From Monomorium pharaonis (lineage: Eukaryota; Arthropoda; Insecta; Hymenoptera; Formicidae): a stretch of 64,000 nt of DNA. The notes under the pieces are model-generated. The model saw only the letters and a program-made list of their open reading frames with translations. It was not told where the DNA came from and ran no database searches. Below are positions 11,469 through 26,560 of the stretch, piece after piece (positions within the stretch are counted from its first letter, which is position 1; every line of letters starts with the position of its first letter). The stretch spans positions 11,180,050 through 11,244,049 of the forward strand of contig NC_050471.1 in assembly GCF_013373865.1 (NCBI RefSeq), in the 5' to 3' direction. A program made the position numbers and the translations under genes.

Positions 11469-14400
11469 GAAGCTGGAGGAAAAGCAGAAGAGGATGAGGA
11501 TGAGGATGACGAGGAAGAGGAGGAGAATGGTTGGAAAAAAGGCAGCAGCTCTTCGCGTGACTACGTCCGACACGTAGGTACACGTCGAGGCTTGTCCGTG
11601 TTTATCAGCCATCACCCTTGGCAAACCGCGCGGCGGAAACGAGCAGCAGTCGTACGACCCTTCCGAGCAATTGAAAAAGCATTTCGGAAGGAGAAAGCGA
11701 TCTGTATTTTCATTCTAGCCAGCTGGCAGATGTCGATATCGATTAAAATACAAAAGACGGTTATTGAAGATTAAGCTAGTAGAATAATTATCAACGAGCA
11801 ATATGTTTACATATTAAACACCGACATGCGTAGGCAGATTATCAACCAAAATTACGTAAATGTTCTTACATAATCGCACCCAAGTTAGGCCACTAGTAGA
11901 ACCAGTAGAGCCGCACTCGGTGCCTTTGTCGCTTTCTCGAGGCCGCAAAAAGGTCAATACGTTTGTCACGCGAAATATCTAGGAGAAACATGAATTTGTG
12001 TATACGCGATTCGTCATTCGTCACTCAGGAATTTGTAATATAATACATTCTCGGGCGGGAAAAACATGACACGGATGAGGCAATATTCGCACGAAACTTC
12101 CGCGGGGAAGGACACTCAACAATAAAATCTCTCGTAGAGAGACCAAGGACTTCTTCGAAGCTTGATCTGTAACGATGGGAATTTGTCCGAGAAAACCAGC
12201 GGTAACACCTCACTCGGAGATGGAATGAGAGGAAGAAGAGGAAAAGGAGGAGGAAGTGGTTATCGAGGAGGGAGAAGAAGCGTCACAGATTAGCACATCT
12301 TACTTATACCTCGGTAAGGATAGCAGCGTGAGTAACGAGAGATGTACCATTACTAGTTCCTAGTACTTCGATTAATTGGTCAGAACAGTTATAAGGGATA
12401 AGTAGAAGAGAGAGAGATAGAGGGAGAGAGAAAGAAAAAGAAGAAAAAGAGGCGATTCAATAATTTCACGGTTTGCGCGAAGCCCTTAACCTCACGGTTA
12501 ATTTATTGCAGCGGTCCCGATGAACCATGTCGGTGATTGTTTCGCAATAGTGACATCGGAAGTGAAAATTTTTATGCCAAGCAATCTGTAACAAATGGGT
12601 TAAGAAAAATTCCACTTCTAAGAGTCAACTTTTATATCCGTCTTATTAGTTAGCGCTACCGCAAATTGTAATTTATCATCAAGAGGAGATTCTGTTACGC
12701 GGAGTATGTGTCAGCGATGTTTAATATAAGATTATTTGTAGCAAGATAGCGTATCCTTTGATTTATGTTTTGAACGTGATTCAGAAACGTTTCTTATATC
12801 TTTTCAGCAATTCGCTAAAAAGTTGATCGCATTGCCGGTCAGTATCAAATCGATAGCTGTTCCTGCGTTTATTCCCGCGATTATTGGCGACGCGAATGAG
12901 TAATTCCAAGATATGACTGAAAACGGTGGAGACAACGAAACAGAGCGATCTATCTGACGATTAGCATTAACATAAACAGACGATATATTGTAGCGCGTAT
13001 CGGGACACTAACATGTAACGCGGCATTCACCTCTCATAGAAAGTCGATGAATTCGCGCTCGAGTGGTCTTACCACTTAATCGGTATCCCGTTCACACCTC
13101 TGCTGAGTCATTCGGCAGTGGGATATATCACTTATGTCACGGGCATTGTACAATTCTGCTGCCAAACGTCTTCGCTTGCGAATCGGGCCGGTGATACGAA
13201 AGCATTATATAATGCGTTCAAGCGCGTTAAATCATTTCGAGTGTGTCTCTTATGCCAGTGTTTGTTAATCTTGTTCTGATTCCGCCACTCGGGGCTTCAG
13301 GATACGTGGCTCGTTTCCTTTGCCGTGTCATTCTCTTTCTATCTCACAACGACAAGTGTTTCACTCGCTCGGAGATATAGCTAACCTCGAGGACCTTAGC
13401 GCGCGATAGTTACTACAGCTTCCACTTTCTTGTTACTTCTATTTTCCTAGCCTTTTGCAGCTTCAGAAACGGACGGGTATCGCGTTACTCGCAATTTCCT
13501 GGTGTCCGGAGCACGCACGTGGACCAAGCGGATGATTCCTTGGGAGGGGCACGCACTTAACTGCACGGATACAACGGTTGTTTCGTTGCTGGATGCTTCG
13601 TTTTTGGCTTACACATTCACCCATACACATACACCTGACCCTGCCCGCTCATTGCCTCGGCTGCCTACTCTTTCGCCTCGTTAGGCAAAAAGCAATGTAT
13701 GCGGTAGAGATACCGGAAAATGTTGTCTGATACCCTTCCCGCCTTGTACCTTATCATATAGCAATTAAAATGGAAGTATATCTACTTCTTCAAGACGTAC
13801 GAGTATCAATTACAAATATAGCCAACGCGGGTCGGGTTAATACGTGAGCTAATTTCAGTCGCACTTATCCGCAATTTTAGAGTAGCCGTCGTGAATATAT
13901 CGCACCACTGCTTACCAATACTGTAAGAAATTGCTTACTACCAAATATTATTGCTACATAATTTCTCAGGCGATAAATCAAAATATCCCAATCACGAAGG
14001 CAATCAACCAAGAAATTCGATAACGGCATCTTGTCTTACGATTATTTATTTTCAATGCTTCAGCTTCTGTTACATAAATTCTTTAACAGAATTGAAATCG
14101 CTATATAATGTCACCGTCTTAACGTATAGATTTCAAAGTTGTTAGCGTCAATCATCGGCAAAGAGAAAACGCATCGGTACAAATCGTAATGGTAATCTTT
14201 ATTCTCTAACAACAGAAGAAATGCGGATATATCGCGTTATCCGCATAATTTCCCGAGTGTCCGGTGTCTGTCCATGCATCACCGCAAGACCGATCCGAGC
14301 GGGAAAGTCGAGGTCAAGGAAATATTCTCGATTTACACAGAGATTACAACAGAGATCAACCATCGTTTTACAAACTAATTATCGATTGCTTTCACACAAT

Positions 14401-15423
14401 TAATTTTAAGCCAAGTTACACCGTCAAATTTCACAATATTTGAATCAGGTATCAAAATTTTTGAGTTGTAAATATATAAATTTAATTAGCTGTTTTTAAC
14501 TATTTTTTTATTGTAAAATAAAATCTAAATATTTCTATATTTTCAATCTTTGGTAGAAATATATATATATATATATTTGTAGATAGTTGCTGGAAAGTGT
14601 ATACCTACATACGGATAAAATTACTTAATCTACGACATGCTGGTCAATGAATATTATGTCGGACAAAAAGCCAACGATCTGGCTTTCCGCTTTTAACTGA
14701 TCCGGATGACCCTACTGGCGAACACGCCCTTGGAGCGTGTTATTAATGTTCCCATCTTTTCTTATTAGCGTCCGCAGCAAGGATTCATACCCCTCCTCTT
14801 GTTTGGAATCGGATGCGCATAAAAGCGCGAGCACGCATAAATTCTCGTCGAATTTTTTTCCATAGATAAATAAGTAACTGAGGATTGAAAGGTCTTCTTG
14901 TCGTCAATAATAAATAAGAGAATGCTTATCGTTGACTGACCAATTTTTTTATTAAAAAATTGCACAACGTTAGATTTCAGGTCCTTATCAAATGCGATAC
15001 AATATGAAATGTTCGAGAAATTTCGACATGGAAAGATAAATGTCTTTTGTCTTTTAGAGACTCGCAAGATGAACGAAACGCGAGGGTGGCGATGACCTTA
15101 TCACGCTTGCAGTTATATATCGTTAGTTGACCGACGCGTCGCTGATACGTTTCTGTCACGTCTTTTTGCACACCCGAAGCAACACACGGACACACAAGTA
15201 CATCGCGTTAGTCCTAGTGTGTCCGGTTTAGTGTGCGCGGGTCCGATAAAGAGGAAGAGATGTAGCGTGCGTGCAAGGCGCAAGAAGAGCGGGAAACAAC
15301 AAACCGGCGGGAGGGAGGAGGATACAAGGAGGAGAACGCGTAGGTAGCATTAGTCGTCGATCGCGGTGCTCTTGTTGCTGGTAATGCCGCGTGGCTAGCG
15401 GAATGCGCGAATTCTTCGGAGAG

Positions 15424-15448
15424 AAGAGAGAGAGAGAGAGAGAGAGAA
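15424..15448. repeat. (GA)n microsatellite
   Basis: About 12 uninterrupted AG/GA units. Confidence 0.9.
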
Positions 15449-18366
15449 ACAGAGCAACAGACAGTACTGCCGGTACATGATGCCGCTGGCCTGCACGAGT
15501 CGCTGCAGTGGCAGGAGCAGCGACCAGCGACCGAGCAGATGTCGGCGAGGTGAGGGAACTGTGGGCGTCCTTGCCCCGGGGGACAGGGACGTGCAGAGCC
15601 TCGAGGAATATAGGATACGGTTGACCTCTTAAGCGGGAACGATTCAGCGAAGCGAAATTCTAAAAATACACGATTGTCCACCATCAAAAATATTCAAAGG
15701 CAGACATAATTTTTTTTCTAATACAAGTTTGTGTCAGCCGGGACAATTTAATCCACGTGCTTTTGCGTTACTTATTTTTTTTTTAACATTCGCCAAGAAA
15801 TTTACAGTTATTCGAATCACCTTTCACGAGGACGGAAGTCAAATGAAATAAAATCATCAAATGTTAAAATGCCCATTACATAGATTACATATCGTAAAAG
15901 CGTAAGAAGATAAGTGGAAATTATTTAAATCCACATTGGCCTCACGTCCAAGTGAAAGTGTGACACTCATTGTTCCTGTTTTTACGAGCCCGCTGAGGCA
16001 GGTGTATCTCCCGGTAAAGAAAAAATCGGCAAGGAGAGGGAAAGAGAGAACCAGCCAGTCGGCTACCAGTTAGCCCAGGTCAGGGCTGCCCGCGAGCTAC
16101 AATTTGGCATTTCTCTTGGCTCCTGCCGAGCGCAATTTGCTTAAACTTTGCTTCGTCAAGGAATCCGGTCCACTGAGGAGGTTGATCGCCGATCGATGCA
16201 AAGTGAAACGGAACATGCGATGGCGAAAGTAGGTGATTATACAATCGGCACTTAATAAGGCATAGGTGTAAGCTCTGTTATTAGTTTAGATAATTCGAAG
16301 GTATTCTAACATTTACGATTAATATAAAAGGATGATAAATATTTGAAAAATATTTTTTAAGTCAAACAGGAATTAAAAAATTAAATAGTTCTCTTCGAAA
16401 AATTTTTATCCAAAAGACTTAACGCTTGATACAAAAAAAAAAAAGGATTAATATGTCCCGTTATATTCAACAACTTTGATAGGATTTTGGCTCACTTGAA
16501 AAGCGTTGTGAATTTTTCGAGAAATTTCGGCCAATTACGACTGATTGCGAGGTGACGTTAACGAAGCCGATACGTCCGGCGGTGTGCGCAAACTAGTACG
16601 CGTACCGATGCGCAATCTATAATGCTACGCGCCGATATGGCGCCCATGCAATTTTATTATCGACGATGTTAAGCGGTCGATTCCGACGAACCTTCTTCCG
16701 GGCTTTAAGGCCGGCTGTTATGCCTGCCGCGCCTTTACGTAGCGGATGCGGCCCGTTCCCGTTTCTAGAGTCCGGTTGCCGGGGGACCGTGCACGAGATA
16801 TGCAATCTCTGCCTTATCGTTCCCCCGCCGGTCGCTCTGAAATTCCAACCGCGCTTGATCCCTGATCTCCCTCCGACGATCATCTTCGATAGTGTGTTTC
16901 GGCCGATCGAGTTCTGTCGGCGCGATAACGAATCGGCGATCGACGATGCTTCCGCGATGCCTCCTTTCGAACGCAGAATTGCGTACGAGCGGTAATGTAA
17001 TTCAAACGCGTCTGTTATACGATCTAACTTTTAATAATCGCCGGATTATCGGATTCGCACCTGTCGCTCGTCAGGAATCACGCGCCATCGTCTCGTAACG
17101 GTACGGCTAATTAATATCTCTCGCGAGTGCCCATGTAATTCAGCACCATATTACAGTACAGAGCGAAATCGGAAAGATCGACCGATGCGTTGCGATGGTT
17201 GCGATCGAGAGCTCGAAGGTCACCGCGCGTAACAGGGAAAAAAGAGGAGAGAGAACACGTGGCTGTATTCTCGGCAGCGTTATATTTGTTATTCTATTCG
17301 CGGAGATCTGAGATAACACGAGGGTGTTGGTTCGCGTTACACGTGCACGCGGTTATTACGATCTTGGGTAAATTCGCGTCACATCTCGGTTCATCTTCCG
17401 CGTTGAAGCTTCCGCGTCAAACGAGCGAAAAATTTGAAAACATTCCGAAAGACATACGGAGGAACTAAGATCTATAAAATCTACGTCGACAGACGATTTG
17501 TCAACTGTTTTGTTTAAGAATCGTCGTATAATGGTTTATTAAAGTACTAGATGTGCTACTCAATTTTCGATTTTCCTTCGGTGTAAAAATGCGCATTTTC
17601 CGACGACATGTGATTTGCACCGCGAAATAGAAATCACCGTAATTTAATGAATAATCGATTTTAAACCATCGTAAAAATCTATGCCAATCTGTGAAACTGA
17701 AATTGCGTCATTCTATGTGCAATTGTGGATCTATCTTTTTTTTAAATTACATTGTGCTTTCTAAGCCTAGTCATCTAAAACTTCGCAAGTGTGAATTGCA
17801 AAGGTCTACGAAGCGGTAACACGTCCGTCAAGATCATAAATTACGAGATGAAATATCGCGAATAGTGTCTTGCGTGTATTATCATTCTGAACGATCGTTC
17901 TCCACCTAATTGTTCGCGCTGCAACATCGCGTTTTGAGGAAGTCCACAGTCCAGGAAGGTGTAGCCCGGGGTTCGCGATAAGAAGCAGCAATAACTCGTG
18001 AAGGTCTCGGGACCTTAGGGACAACGGTTCTTAGAAGTGCAAGAGAGCTGTAATCGTTCCCCCGGCGGCTGCAGTAGTATACGAATCACTGTCGGCAGAA
18101 AAGTAGCAGCCCGCGGGCTCCATAATTTCCGTAAATACACAGTGAAAACACCGCGCGTCTCCTCGCCGCCATTCGACGCGTCTCGCTTCTTTATCGGGAT
18201 GAGGAAGAAGTCTCGAAGGAGAAGAGGAAGCTTCAATAGATCCGCCCCGCGTAGTTGCCGGTCGATTGGAGTCAAAAGCGTGCGCAAATACTCGCTGTAC
18301 TCGTGCGGTTTGAACGCGTGGTACAATTTTGTGTTTCATTTCATTCACTTTATTTTGACATTTTAT

Positions 18367-18375
18367 TCTCTCTTT

Positions 18376-18415
<40 letters not shown>
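18367..18415. repeat. CT-rich microsatellite
   Basis: CT repeat with several TTT interruptions. Confidence 0.9.
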
Positions 18416-19823
18416 GTCAAATGCTGATGTAGAATAGATGTCGTGTTTAAATTGCTTATGTAGCTGGTTTCCTCGAACGTGAACTCTCGAAACTCTTATA
18501 CTTGACGTGATCACGAAGCACACGGAAGCCAATAGGCTTCCGTCTTATTGATCGGACCACGGTTGCACTTTGACTGACTCCGTAACCGTCGAGCTCGGCA
18601 CGGTACGCCGACAGTCGACGTATGAACGATAATTTATTCGGAATGAGATGCAAGTTAGAGAGTACGCGGCGCAAAGTCGTGCAGTCCGATCGGCGACCAA
18701 CCGTATGGCTTTCTGGTCCGCGTGCCGGTTCTACAGAGACCGAGAAATCGTTTTTCGGATCAGCAGCGTTGTAAGAGGCGGGACGAGAGTTACGGGCGGC
18801 CACAGACACGTGAATTCGTTCCTGTCGCCTGTTGTTGTGAATGAGAAGTTTATCGCGTCTCTTAGGTGCCTTAAGATTAGGATACCTTAGATGCGAAAGG
18901 CAGCGCGAAGTCGCACGCGGAAACGATCCGCGAAAATTTCGATACTACCCACATACATATATATAATTTATATTTAAAAAATAGAGAATTTTTATATATA
19001 ATATATCGATATAGTAAGTTGTGAAAAATTAAACCATTTCCGAACTTTGTAAAGGTAAATATTGTAACTCTTGGGATAGTAATTGATTGGCATGTAATAT
19101 ATTATTTGTAGCCACATAAACATGTCACCAATCGCGCGAGTCGTCCGATTCATTCACGTGTCATTCAATCTTGAGAGTTTTCAGCGTCAATGCCGGCGTG
19201 AGATTGAGCGCTTCACGTGTACAGAATATCTCCCATTAGCGGAGGACGTTGTCGTTATGTCGTTACGCGTTGAATTCATTTGGTTTTTGCGACGCTTGGC
19301 TGGAATTACGAGGCACGAGCAACAGTCAGCATACAGATAGAGCTGGAAGAAGTCGCAGTGTTTTTTTTTTTTTTCTTAGCCATGGACTAATGGGATGAAT
19401 GTCTGGCATCAGGAAGATCGACGTAAAACCATACGATCAAGTGCAAGAAATAAAACGTTCAGCGCGCAGGTTGAAAACTGACGATCGCTAGCCGAAAACG
19501 CTAGCGTTAACGAGCGTCATTATAGCATCATTACGTGCGTCAGGAAATGCGTGACACGGGAAATCTAAACTCGGAATCTACAAACCGGTTTGGCGGCGCC
19601 CCGCGTGGGCGTTATGCCCTCCGACCCTTAATTTAGCTTCTTCATCAATCTGGAAGCTCTGATAGCTCGTGTTCCTTTGCACACGGCTACCACATCGCGT
19701 TCAATTTAACGGTACTTGTAACATCGAAAGTTGAATTTATCGAGACTATTACCGATTTCAATGTCTGATCGTAATAAAATGTAAAACGTATGTTTCACAT
19801 TTTATTATTCCTCGGGTTGTATC

Positions 19824-19841
19824 TAATTACTTAAGTGATTA
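19824..19841. promoter_or_regulatory. NK2-type homeodomain palindrome
   Basis: TAATTACTTAAGTGATTA is a near-perfect palindrome carrying TTAAGTG, the NK-2 class homeodomain core, plus TAAT cores at both ends. It lies 22 kb upstream of Pax2/5/8 in otherwise unannotated DNA. Motif evidence only. Confidence 0.2.
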
Positions 19842-21137
19842 CGCAAACCAATAATTATTGTAATTAATAGCGCTGAGAAGAATTCAGAAGCATTGATGTA
19901 TCCGTTAATTAAACCAATGATTATTTTATACGCATGAATACTTTAATCCGATTACTTCTATCGCTTAAGAAGAATATTAATGTGAGAGAGACAATCCAAA
20001 TATTTTATGTTTAGTATTTAGATGTATACATGATAGATTCGGTCTCGAATACCAGATGCTGATGACTTTCCTCATTATTAACACGGTCATTATCATTATT
20101 TAATTTCGTGAGATCACGAAAGTTTCGTGAGATTGAGAGGCGGCGAAGGGGCGTTTCAAGGTTTAGCAAAATGGTATCGATGTAAACAAGATACTCCGCA
20201 ATGTGCAATACCGTGATACTCACACACACGCATACACACATGCACGTTTGTAGAATCGTAACTTTGGAATATTATATGTATCTCGCATGCACGGGTTATC
20301 GCGAATCGACCCGCAATATCGCCATTACTTCCTCCTTGGTTTTACAACCTAACCGGCGAACTCTAGGCGAATACATGCGCCTCGTTGCACGCCGAAGCAC
20401 CTCCTTAAACTTGCGTGTAAGCGACGTAACGCTAACGCTTTACGTCCGACTTGTAAGACAGCGCGAATTTTATCGCATCGCATCAAATAGCGCATATAGC
20501 TGCCTCCTGAAATACGTACGTAAGTGATACGTTTTTGAGTTTTTAATTGGAAATTAAAATACTGCAGCATTACGCAAATGTAGCAAAACACGTCTGAAGT
20601 CTCTCGCAACGCAATTCTTTAACCTCTCCCACGGTGCGTGATCGAGCCTGAAAGATAGGCCAGTGAGCGAGTTTACCGGGGGAGGAAGAGACTATAATGA
20701 AATCAGCTCGCATCTGAAACGCAGCTATCGCGGGGAACTTGGGGGAAACGTAGCAGCAACGAGGCGACGTGGGATCGTCCTTGTCCGCGCTCCCGCGGTC
20801 CTCATTGTTCGCGCCGACGACTCCGCTTTGCTCGCTACCAGCGCGAGCAAACACGCGTGTGCACAAGTATCAGAAAGTAGTTCGCTTTGCACGGTGAATT
20901 GTTTTCACCGCGCCGCGGATTGAATCGAGTTGCGCTCCGAGTAACCTAGAAAGAAAGTGAATTTCTGCCGTAGTTGGCGATTGTAGCGGAAAGTAAGCGC
21001 AATTGTGTCAATATTTGGGCGCGGAAAGTAACCGTTCTGCTATTAAAGGTTTATTTCATTTTCGGACGGCTTCTTTTCTTTAATTATTTAACATTTTATT
21101 AGAACAAGTAAGCTGACAAAGATTATATATGGAGGAG

Positions 21138-21168
<31 letters not shown>
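21138..21168. repeat. CT then ATCT microsatellite
   Basis: A CT run that passes into ATCT tetranucleotides at its right end. Confidence 0.9.
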
Positions 21169-21169
<1 letters not shown>

Positions 21170-24100
21170 AAATATTTACTTGTTTCGTTATAGTAAAATA
21201 TAATAACGTAAAAGATTTCGCGTGGAATGATTCATCGTGGCAAAAGAAATAGAAATTTCGCTGCAAAAACGACATCCACTTGTTGCGTAAGCCGGTGAAC
21301 GGATTTATTGGCCGAGAGGGAGATGCAACATCGACTTCGATTTATTCTTTGTGGGTTGTTCAATATCGAAACAATGGCCTCTGGAAATCAATATCGAGTG
21401 CAATCTCGACCGGATGTCGATCAAAAACGTGTGTGCAACCTTTTGTGCTTTTTTACAACGCTGAATGTCTTATTAAAACTTTTCATTTTTTTTATCTCAA
21501 AGTAGAAATTTCAAAAATGTTTAAAAAGATCTTATACTCAAGTTAAATTTTAATTATTTTTACATTTAAATTAAATTTTAATTTTAAATTAAAAAATTGA
21601 TGAATAGTCGCGGAGAATTAAGAACGATATGCAATATACACTTTCTCATGAATCGAATGATTTTCCCTCGCATGCGCACCTCGCGAAAACTTAGGCATGG
21701 GTATCGTCATCATCGCAATCATCATATAATAAACACGTATGCGCAACTTTATCTCGAGCGTTATCGCGCGACATCGATTTCACAAGAGACATTCCCAAGG
21801 AGAGGCACACGCAATTGCGCATTTTTTTTTTCGCAATTGTATATACTGTTCATGCTGAAAAAGGGGGAAGCGACAATCTCGATTATGCGAGATCAAAGCG
21901 TGAAACGTGATTTGAGCTCAGTAATGAATTTTACGCAATTCGCAAGCAAATAATTTGTAACTTGATCGCGACCTTCCACGTTTCGCGTTGAACGTCGGAT
22001 TTGCGTGTTACAATCGTGTCACGAGATCGCAGGCGATATTTTCTTCCGCGGTTGCTAAAGAAGTGCGGACGAAGGTCCCGCGTTATGGTCTTAAACAAAA
22101 GGGACATTAAGCGTGGTGCAACACCGTCGATTTCCTCTCGTCGCTCCTCGTTTTACAGTTTCTCAGGGCGAAGGAAGCGGGGAACGGAGTGAAGACACTG
22201 AACCAAACTGAAGAGCCGCTGCCGCTGCCGCGATGGGAACCGCGAGATAGCTCTGCCCACATTGATTTTCAAGAACGCCAAATTGCAGGAAGCGAGAGGT
22301 CAGATCGACCCGCCACGGCGGCGCGGCGCAGGCCGTGGGGAACCGGCCGAAGGTACAACGGCCAAGGAGGATGCACCTGTATACACCTGCGACCGACTTG
22401 TCTGGCGGCGGTCGACCTCGCTGATCGTCGAATCCGGCACTTCCGGAAGCTCTTTATCTCGGTTACTTTTGTTGTAACAAAATTTCGTCAACACCAAGCA
22501 ATCTGACGTGACTCACCTTGGAAAAAGGTCTTTCGTTCTCCATATACGGAAAAAAAAAAAAACAGGAATAAAGATATATATATAATTAAGTTCTCGAGGT
22601 ATCCGTATGGATCTGTGCTTCAATCGTTTGATCGATATTAAGAGTAGTCTAAAGGAGAGTTGTAAGAGTAGACGTTATATATAACGAAAGTGTATAACAC
22701 GTCTGTCCTAACCGCGAGTACGAAGCGCGTGCTGCCATCATACCGTCTAATTACGTTAACCGACGCGAATGGCAGTCACGAGTGGCACCGATTTACAACC
22801 GATCTCGTGAATTTTTAGTGGATAACGCACGCTTAGCCAGAGTTACGACTTTCGGTATCGCGCCTGACTGATCGCGTTAATAATTGAAAATTACAATCGA
22901 TAATCTCATTACAGCTTGATAATATGAAAATTATGCAAATGTTATTTCCTTCGCTATGTTTTTTTAACACTAGGACGCAGCGGGAACAAGGTGGAAACTG
23001 AAAGCGTTTCAGTTGACCCGCATCTTCAAAAACAATAGGCATCTCCCGCGATCTACGATCAACACAATTTCATTTCGCAATTACTTCGGCGCAGCGTTTC
23101 CTGACTGCATCAGCACGCGTTTCGCATACAATGCCGCTATAATGTTCTTATGAAACATGTGAGCGACGATTACGAGAAGGCAAATACAAAGTTAATCATC
23201 CATTTCGCTTTTCATTAGCTCGCCGATCCAATTTAGCTCGCGGCTAAAATTATGGACTAACAAAAGCGTTAATAGTCGTAAATGAAAATGGTACGCTATT
23301 ACGTCGCGGTGACGGAAAGTCGAGACATTGTGCAGAGAAGGGGAGAACGTCGCGCCGGGGCAGACGTGCAGGGGGCACACACGTGCGTGCACGCGGAGAG
23401 TGTGTTGCTCTCGCTTGGGAACTCGACACGGAGCACGTCCTTGACCGGGTCTATCGTGTGACCGATCTCCGGGCGCATCACAATGCCTCCCCTTCACCGC
23501 CGTGCCCGTCCCCGACGCGACCCTCTTCTGGAACCTGAGAGGCCCCGCTTAACCGCGCGCGCGCTTCGCACCGACCACTTTGTCTCCGTTTGAACGCAAC
23601 CCTGTCGCACGCAACGCGCACGCGCACGTATACACACGTACACATCGCCGCGCACCATGCTCTTCTGGCAAAACAATGCGAGATCTGGCACGTTCGCCGT
23701 TTTTCGCGACTATTGTTCGTGTGGTATTAATTACCTGCGACGCGCAATACGGCCGAGATAAATCTTCTCCGGGGCCGCGTAGCTGTGGTGGCGGAGTCCA
23801 TTTCACTTCGAGTAACAATTTTGGTGGTGGCCTGGTGCTTTTTAGATATTTCCTCGCGGGCATCCTCTTTATTCCCGCCGTCCCTCCCAAAGATCCATTA
23901 CGTAGCGCTGACGTTTGTATCTCGGGCGTCGTCGTAAAAGGTTTCCCGGAAAGGAGATTGCGCGGTGTTTAAGGATCACGAGAAAGGCAAAGCTCGTCTT
24001 TTCCATCAATGAAATTACGTTTGTCGAACGTTTGCTTAACTTTTGCGCGATCCGTGAACGATGAAGGCGCCGTTTTACTGTCAAATTATTGTTGATGCAA

Positions 24101-25815
24101 GGCGTAAACCAGAGGGCATACATAAAGATAGAAATTAAGATTACATTTAAGATTAACAGCGAATAATTAAATAATAAGATATAAGAAATAAAGGGATATC
24201 TAAACTAACACAGACGGTTTCAAGCTACAATTGTGCTGGTTTTCTTTCTATATTTTGCCATAGGATGAGAACCTCTGCTCATAGTTAACATAGTGGGAGT
24301 ACACTAGGAGTAGTACGGTCTTGAGTCGACATGCGGCGGAGGGGGGAGGGCGGGCTGAGACAATGGAGCATTAAAGTCACGGCGTGGTTTTCTAGACAGG
24401 AAATTACAGGGATCACGCGGAGATTGACAGAAAAACGGCTCTGGCGAGCTCGTAGATAGCGAGCGCACGATACACCCCCGATCCCGTTTCTCTCTTTCTC
24501 TCTCCTGAACGTTTCAGCACACGTGAGAATCACCCTCTTGCGGTGAACGAGGAATCCCTTCGTAACGCCCCGCGGGGCGTTGATTTAAATTGAAAAAGTT
24601 TTCAACGAAAAAGCAATGTATACTTAAGTGACAACGGGATTAATAGCGGCGCAATCGGAATTAAAAAGGAAATATGATAAACGCACGTTCCTAATAGGCG
24701 TCGATCTCGGTTATTACGTCGATCTCGCCGTAACTACCTTAAGTAAGCCCGTTGTACCTCCACGAGGTATAACGTCTCAATAATCGCACGGGCGAGGGAA
24801 GGTTTCCGTCCCGTGCATGCATGCATGATTTACGACGCACTTCATTATCACCAATCGAACCGGCCGATAAACGCGCATCGCGAGCTATTGCGCACTCTAT
24901 CATTCGACCGGCGGAAAATAAAGTACCACCCCGGTTTGGCACGAGAGGAGATACAGGAACGGTGTATTCGCGTCATCGAGCGCAGGTGCGCCTAGCAAAC
25001 GCTATTTCTGGACCGGGAATCGCGCATCCAGTTTGCAAAAAAAGTTTCAGAATCAAATTCCATCCGATCACTCGAGAGTAATATAATCTAATCTAACGCT
25101 TAAGGGATTTGTACTGCAAGATGACACAATAATGCAATTGCAGTCTTCATACGCCATATTGTGTGCCCATCCGCGATTATCGAACTCGAAGCTGTTTGAA
25201 GAACATCGTCGATAATCCGTATTTTTAACTTCCTTTTATCGACAAAAGTGTTACTTCTTGTGCTTACACTCGTGCTTGCGGAATGTATCAATCGATCGGA
25301 ATGACATCGCGTTAGGTTCATTAGAAGCTTTCAGACGAGTTTAATAGTTTCGAATACTAATGGCTGTGAGACATTTTATTGACGCTTGCGCGTCTACGTG
25401 GAAAATGTTAATCTTTACAGGAGTGGGAGGGGGAGAAGAGGCTCGGAGCTGTGCGAACACCTTAAACGTGCCCGAAGTACCTAAACAGCGAGCTCCACGC
25501 CATTCCCTGCAATATAATCGCATGACAGATATCTCGAACGATACGGCGAACACACAGCGCGGACTATCCGGCCGCGATCTCCGCGCTTGATTCCCGAGGA
25601 TTCTTAACGCTGCTGCGGCCTAACTCCTTACACGAGAGAGACGCCGATGACGTACGGCGTCGTGGCTATCCATTACCGAGGGAACGATAAATTCACCCCG
25701 GCCGCAGCCGGGGTTGACCGGGTGAACCAACCAAGTGCGGCGTGTCGTACCGGCGCGCTCGATTCTGCCGGGTGGTGGGTCTCTCGACTAATAAAGAGAG
25801 TAAAGAGAAATATAC

Positions 25816-25832
25816 GGGGGGGGAGGGGGGAG
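25816..25832 (+). repeat. poly-G run, G-quadruplex candidate
   Basis: Eight G, one A, six G, then A and GG, followed by further purine-rich sequence to about 25860. Confidence 0.8.
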
Positions 25833-25946
25833 GCGAGAGGAGGCAGGGAGTAGGCAGAGGGGATCAAGCGGGATATTGGCAACATTAAGTATAAATGCAA
25901 CCTACCGAGATTTATGCCCGTCGAGGAGAGGAGAGAGCGCCGGCGA

Positions 25947-25972
25947 GAAGAAGAAGAAGAAGAAGAGAAGAG
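25947..25972. repeat. (AGA)n trinucleotide run
   Basis: Six or so AGA units in a longer purine-rich stretch (25916-25990). Confidence 0.85.
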
Positions 25973-26115
25973 GTAGATGAGGGAGTAGGAGAGGGAGGAT
26001 GAGTACAGAAGGGATGAGGTCGCCGCGAGGCGTAGCGGAGGACCACACGGAGAGCTGGGTCCGCTCGTGGCTCGTGGGGGGCCCTTACTTCGACTTTCCT
26101 TCGAGTCCCTTCGCG

Positions 26116-26119
<4 letters not shown>

Positions 26120-26180
<61 letters not shown>
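26120..26180. repeat. long (CT)n microsatellite
   Basis: About 30 uninterrupted CT units. The 300 bases to its left are purine-rich on the same strand, so strand composition switches here. Confidence 0.95.
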
Positions 26181-26181
<1 letters not shown>

Positions 26182-26538
26182 TCTCACTCCGTCTTACTTC
26201 CCTTTCTTTGCATAACTGCGATTTGCTGTGATGTCGATACCGGAAGGTAATGAAAGGGAAACATCCACGAGGGCAGTATCCAAGATTCTCGACCGGGATT
26301 ATCCGATTATCCGAGGCGGTTTGAGGGCGTTTCGTGTAGAAAAAGAAACTGAAAGTTGACATGTCGAAGGCATGTAAAAGTTTACCCGTCGCGGCAAAAG
26401 AAAATTAGATAAATATTTCGAGAAATTTTTCGAAGCAAATTCGTAATCTTACACCGCGATTTAATTTCGACGAATAAACATTAGCGTTATAAGATGAATC
26501 TAACGTTTAGATGATTGTTAATAAATGGCACACGATTT

Positions 26539-26560
26539 CTCTCTCTCTCTCTCTCTCTGT
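26539..26560. repeat. (CT)n microsatellite
   Basis: About ten CT units. Confidence 0.9.

Larger units (their letters stand above)
10038..21137. other. non-coding upstream region, second part
   Basis: Mixed-composition DNA without a recognisable gene. It holds GA/CT tracts (11412, 15424, 18367), an A/T-rich stretch at 14430-14580 including a TA run, a second at 18950-19010, a homeodomain-type palindrome at 19824-19841 and a 12-bp perfect palindrome AACGCTAGCGTT at 19497-19508. Open frames up to 157 codons (minus strand, 15214-15687) are Ser-rich because of the embedded CT tract and are not taken as genes. Confidence 0.65.

Noticed and set aside
15214..15687. 157-codon Ser/Cys-rich minus-strand frame
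   Set aside because: It contains a Ser-Leu run from the CT microsatellite and resembles nothing known.
25673..26362. 229-codon open frame on the minus strand
   Set aside because: It passes through a GA/CT tract that creates a long Arg-Glu repeat. The remainder is Ser/Pro-rich with no recognisable domain.
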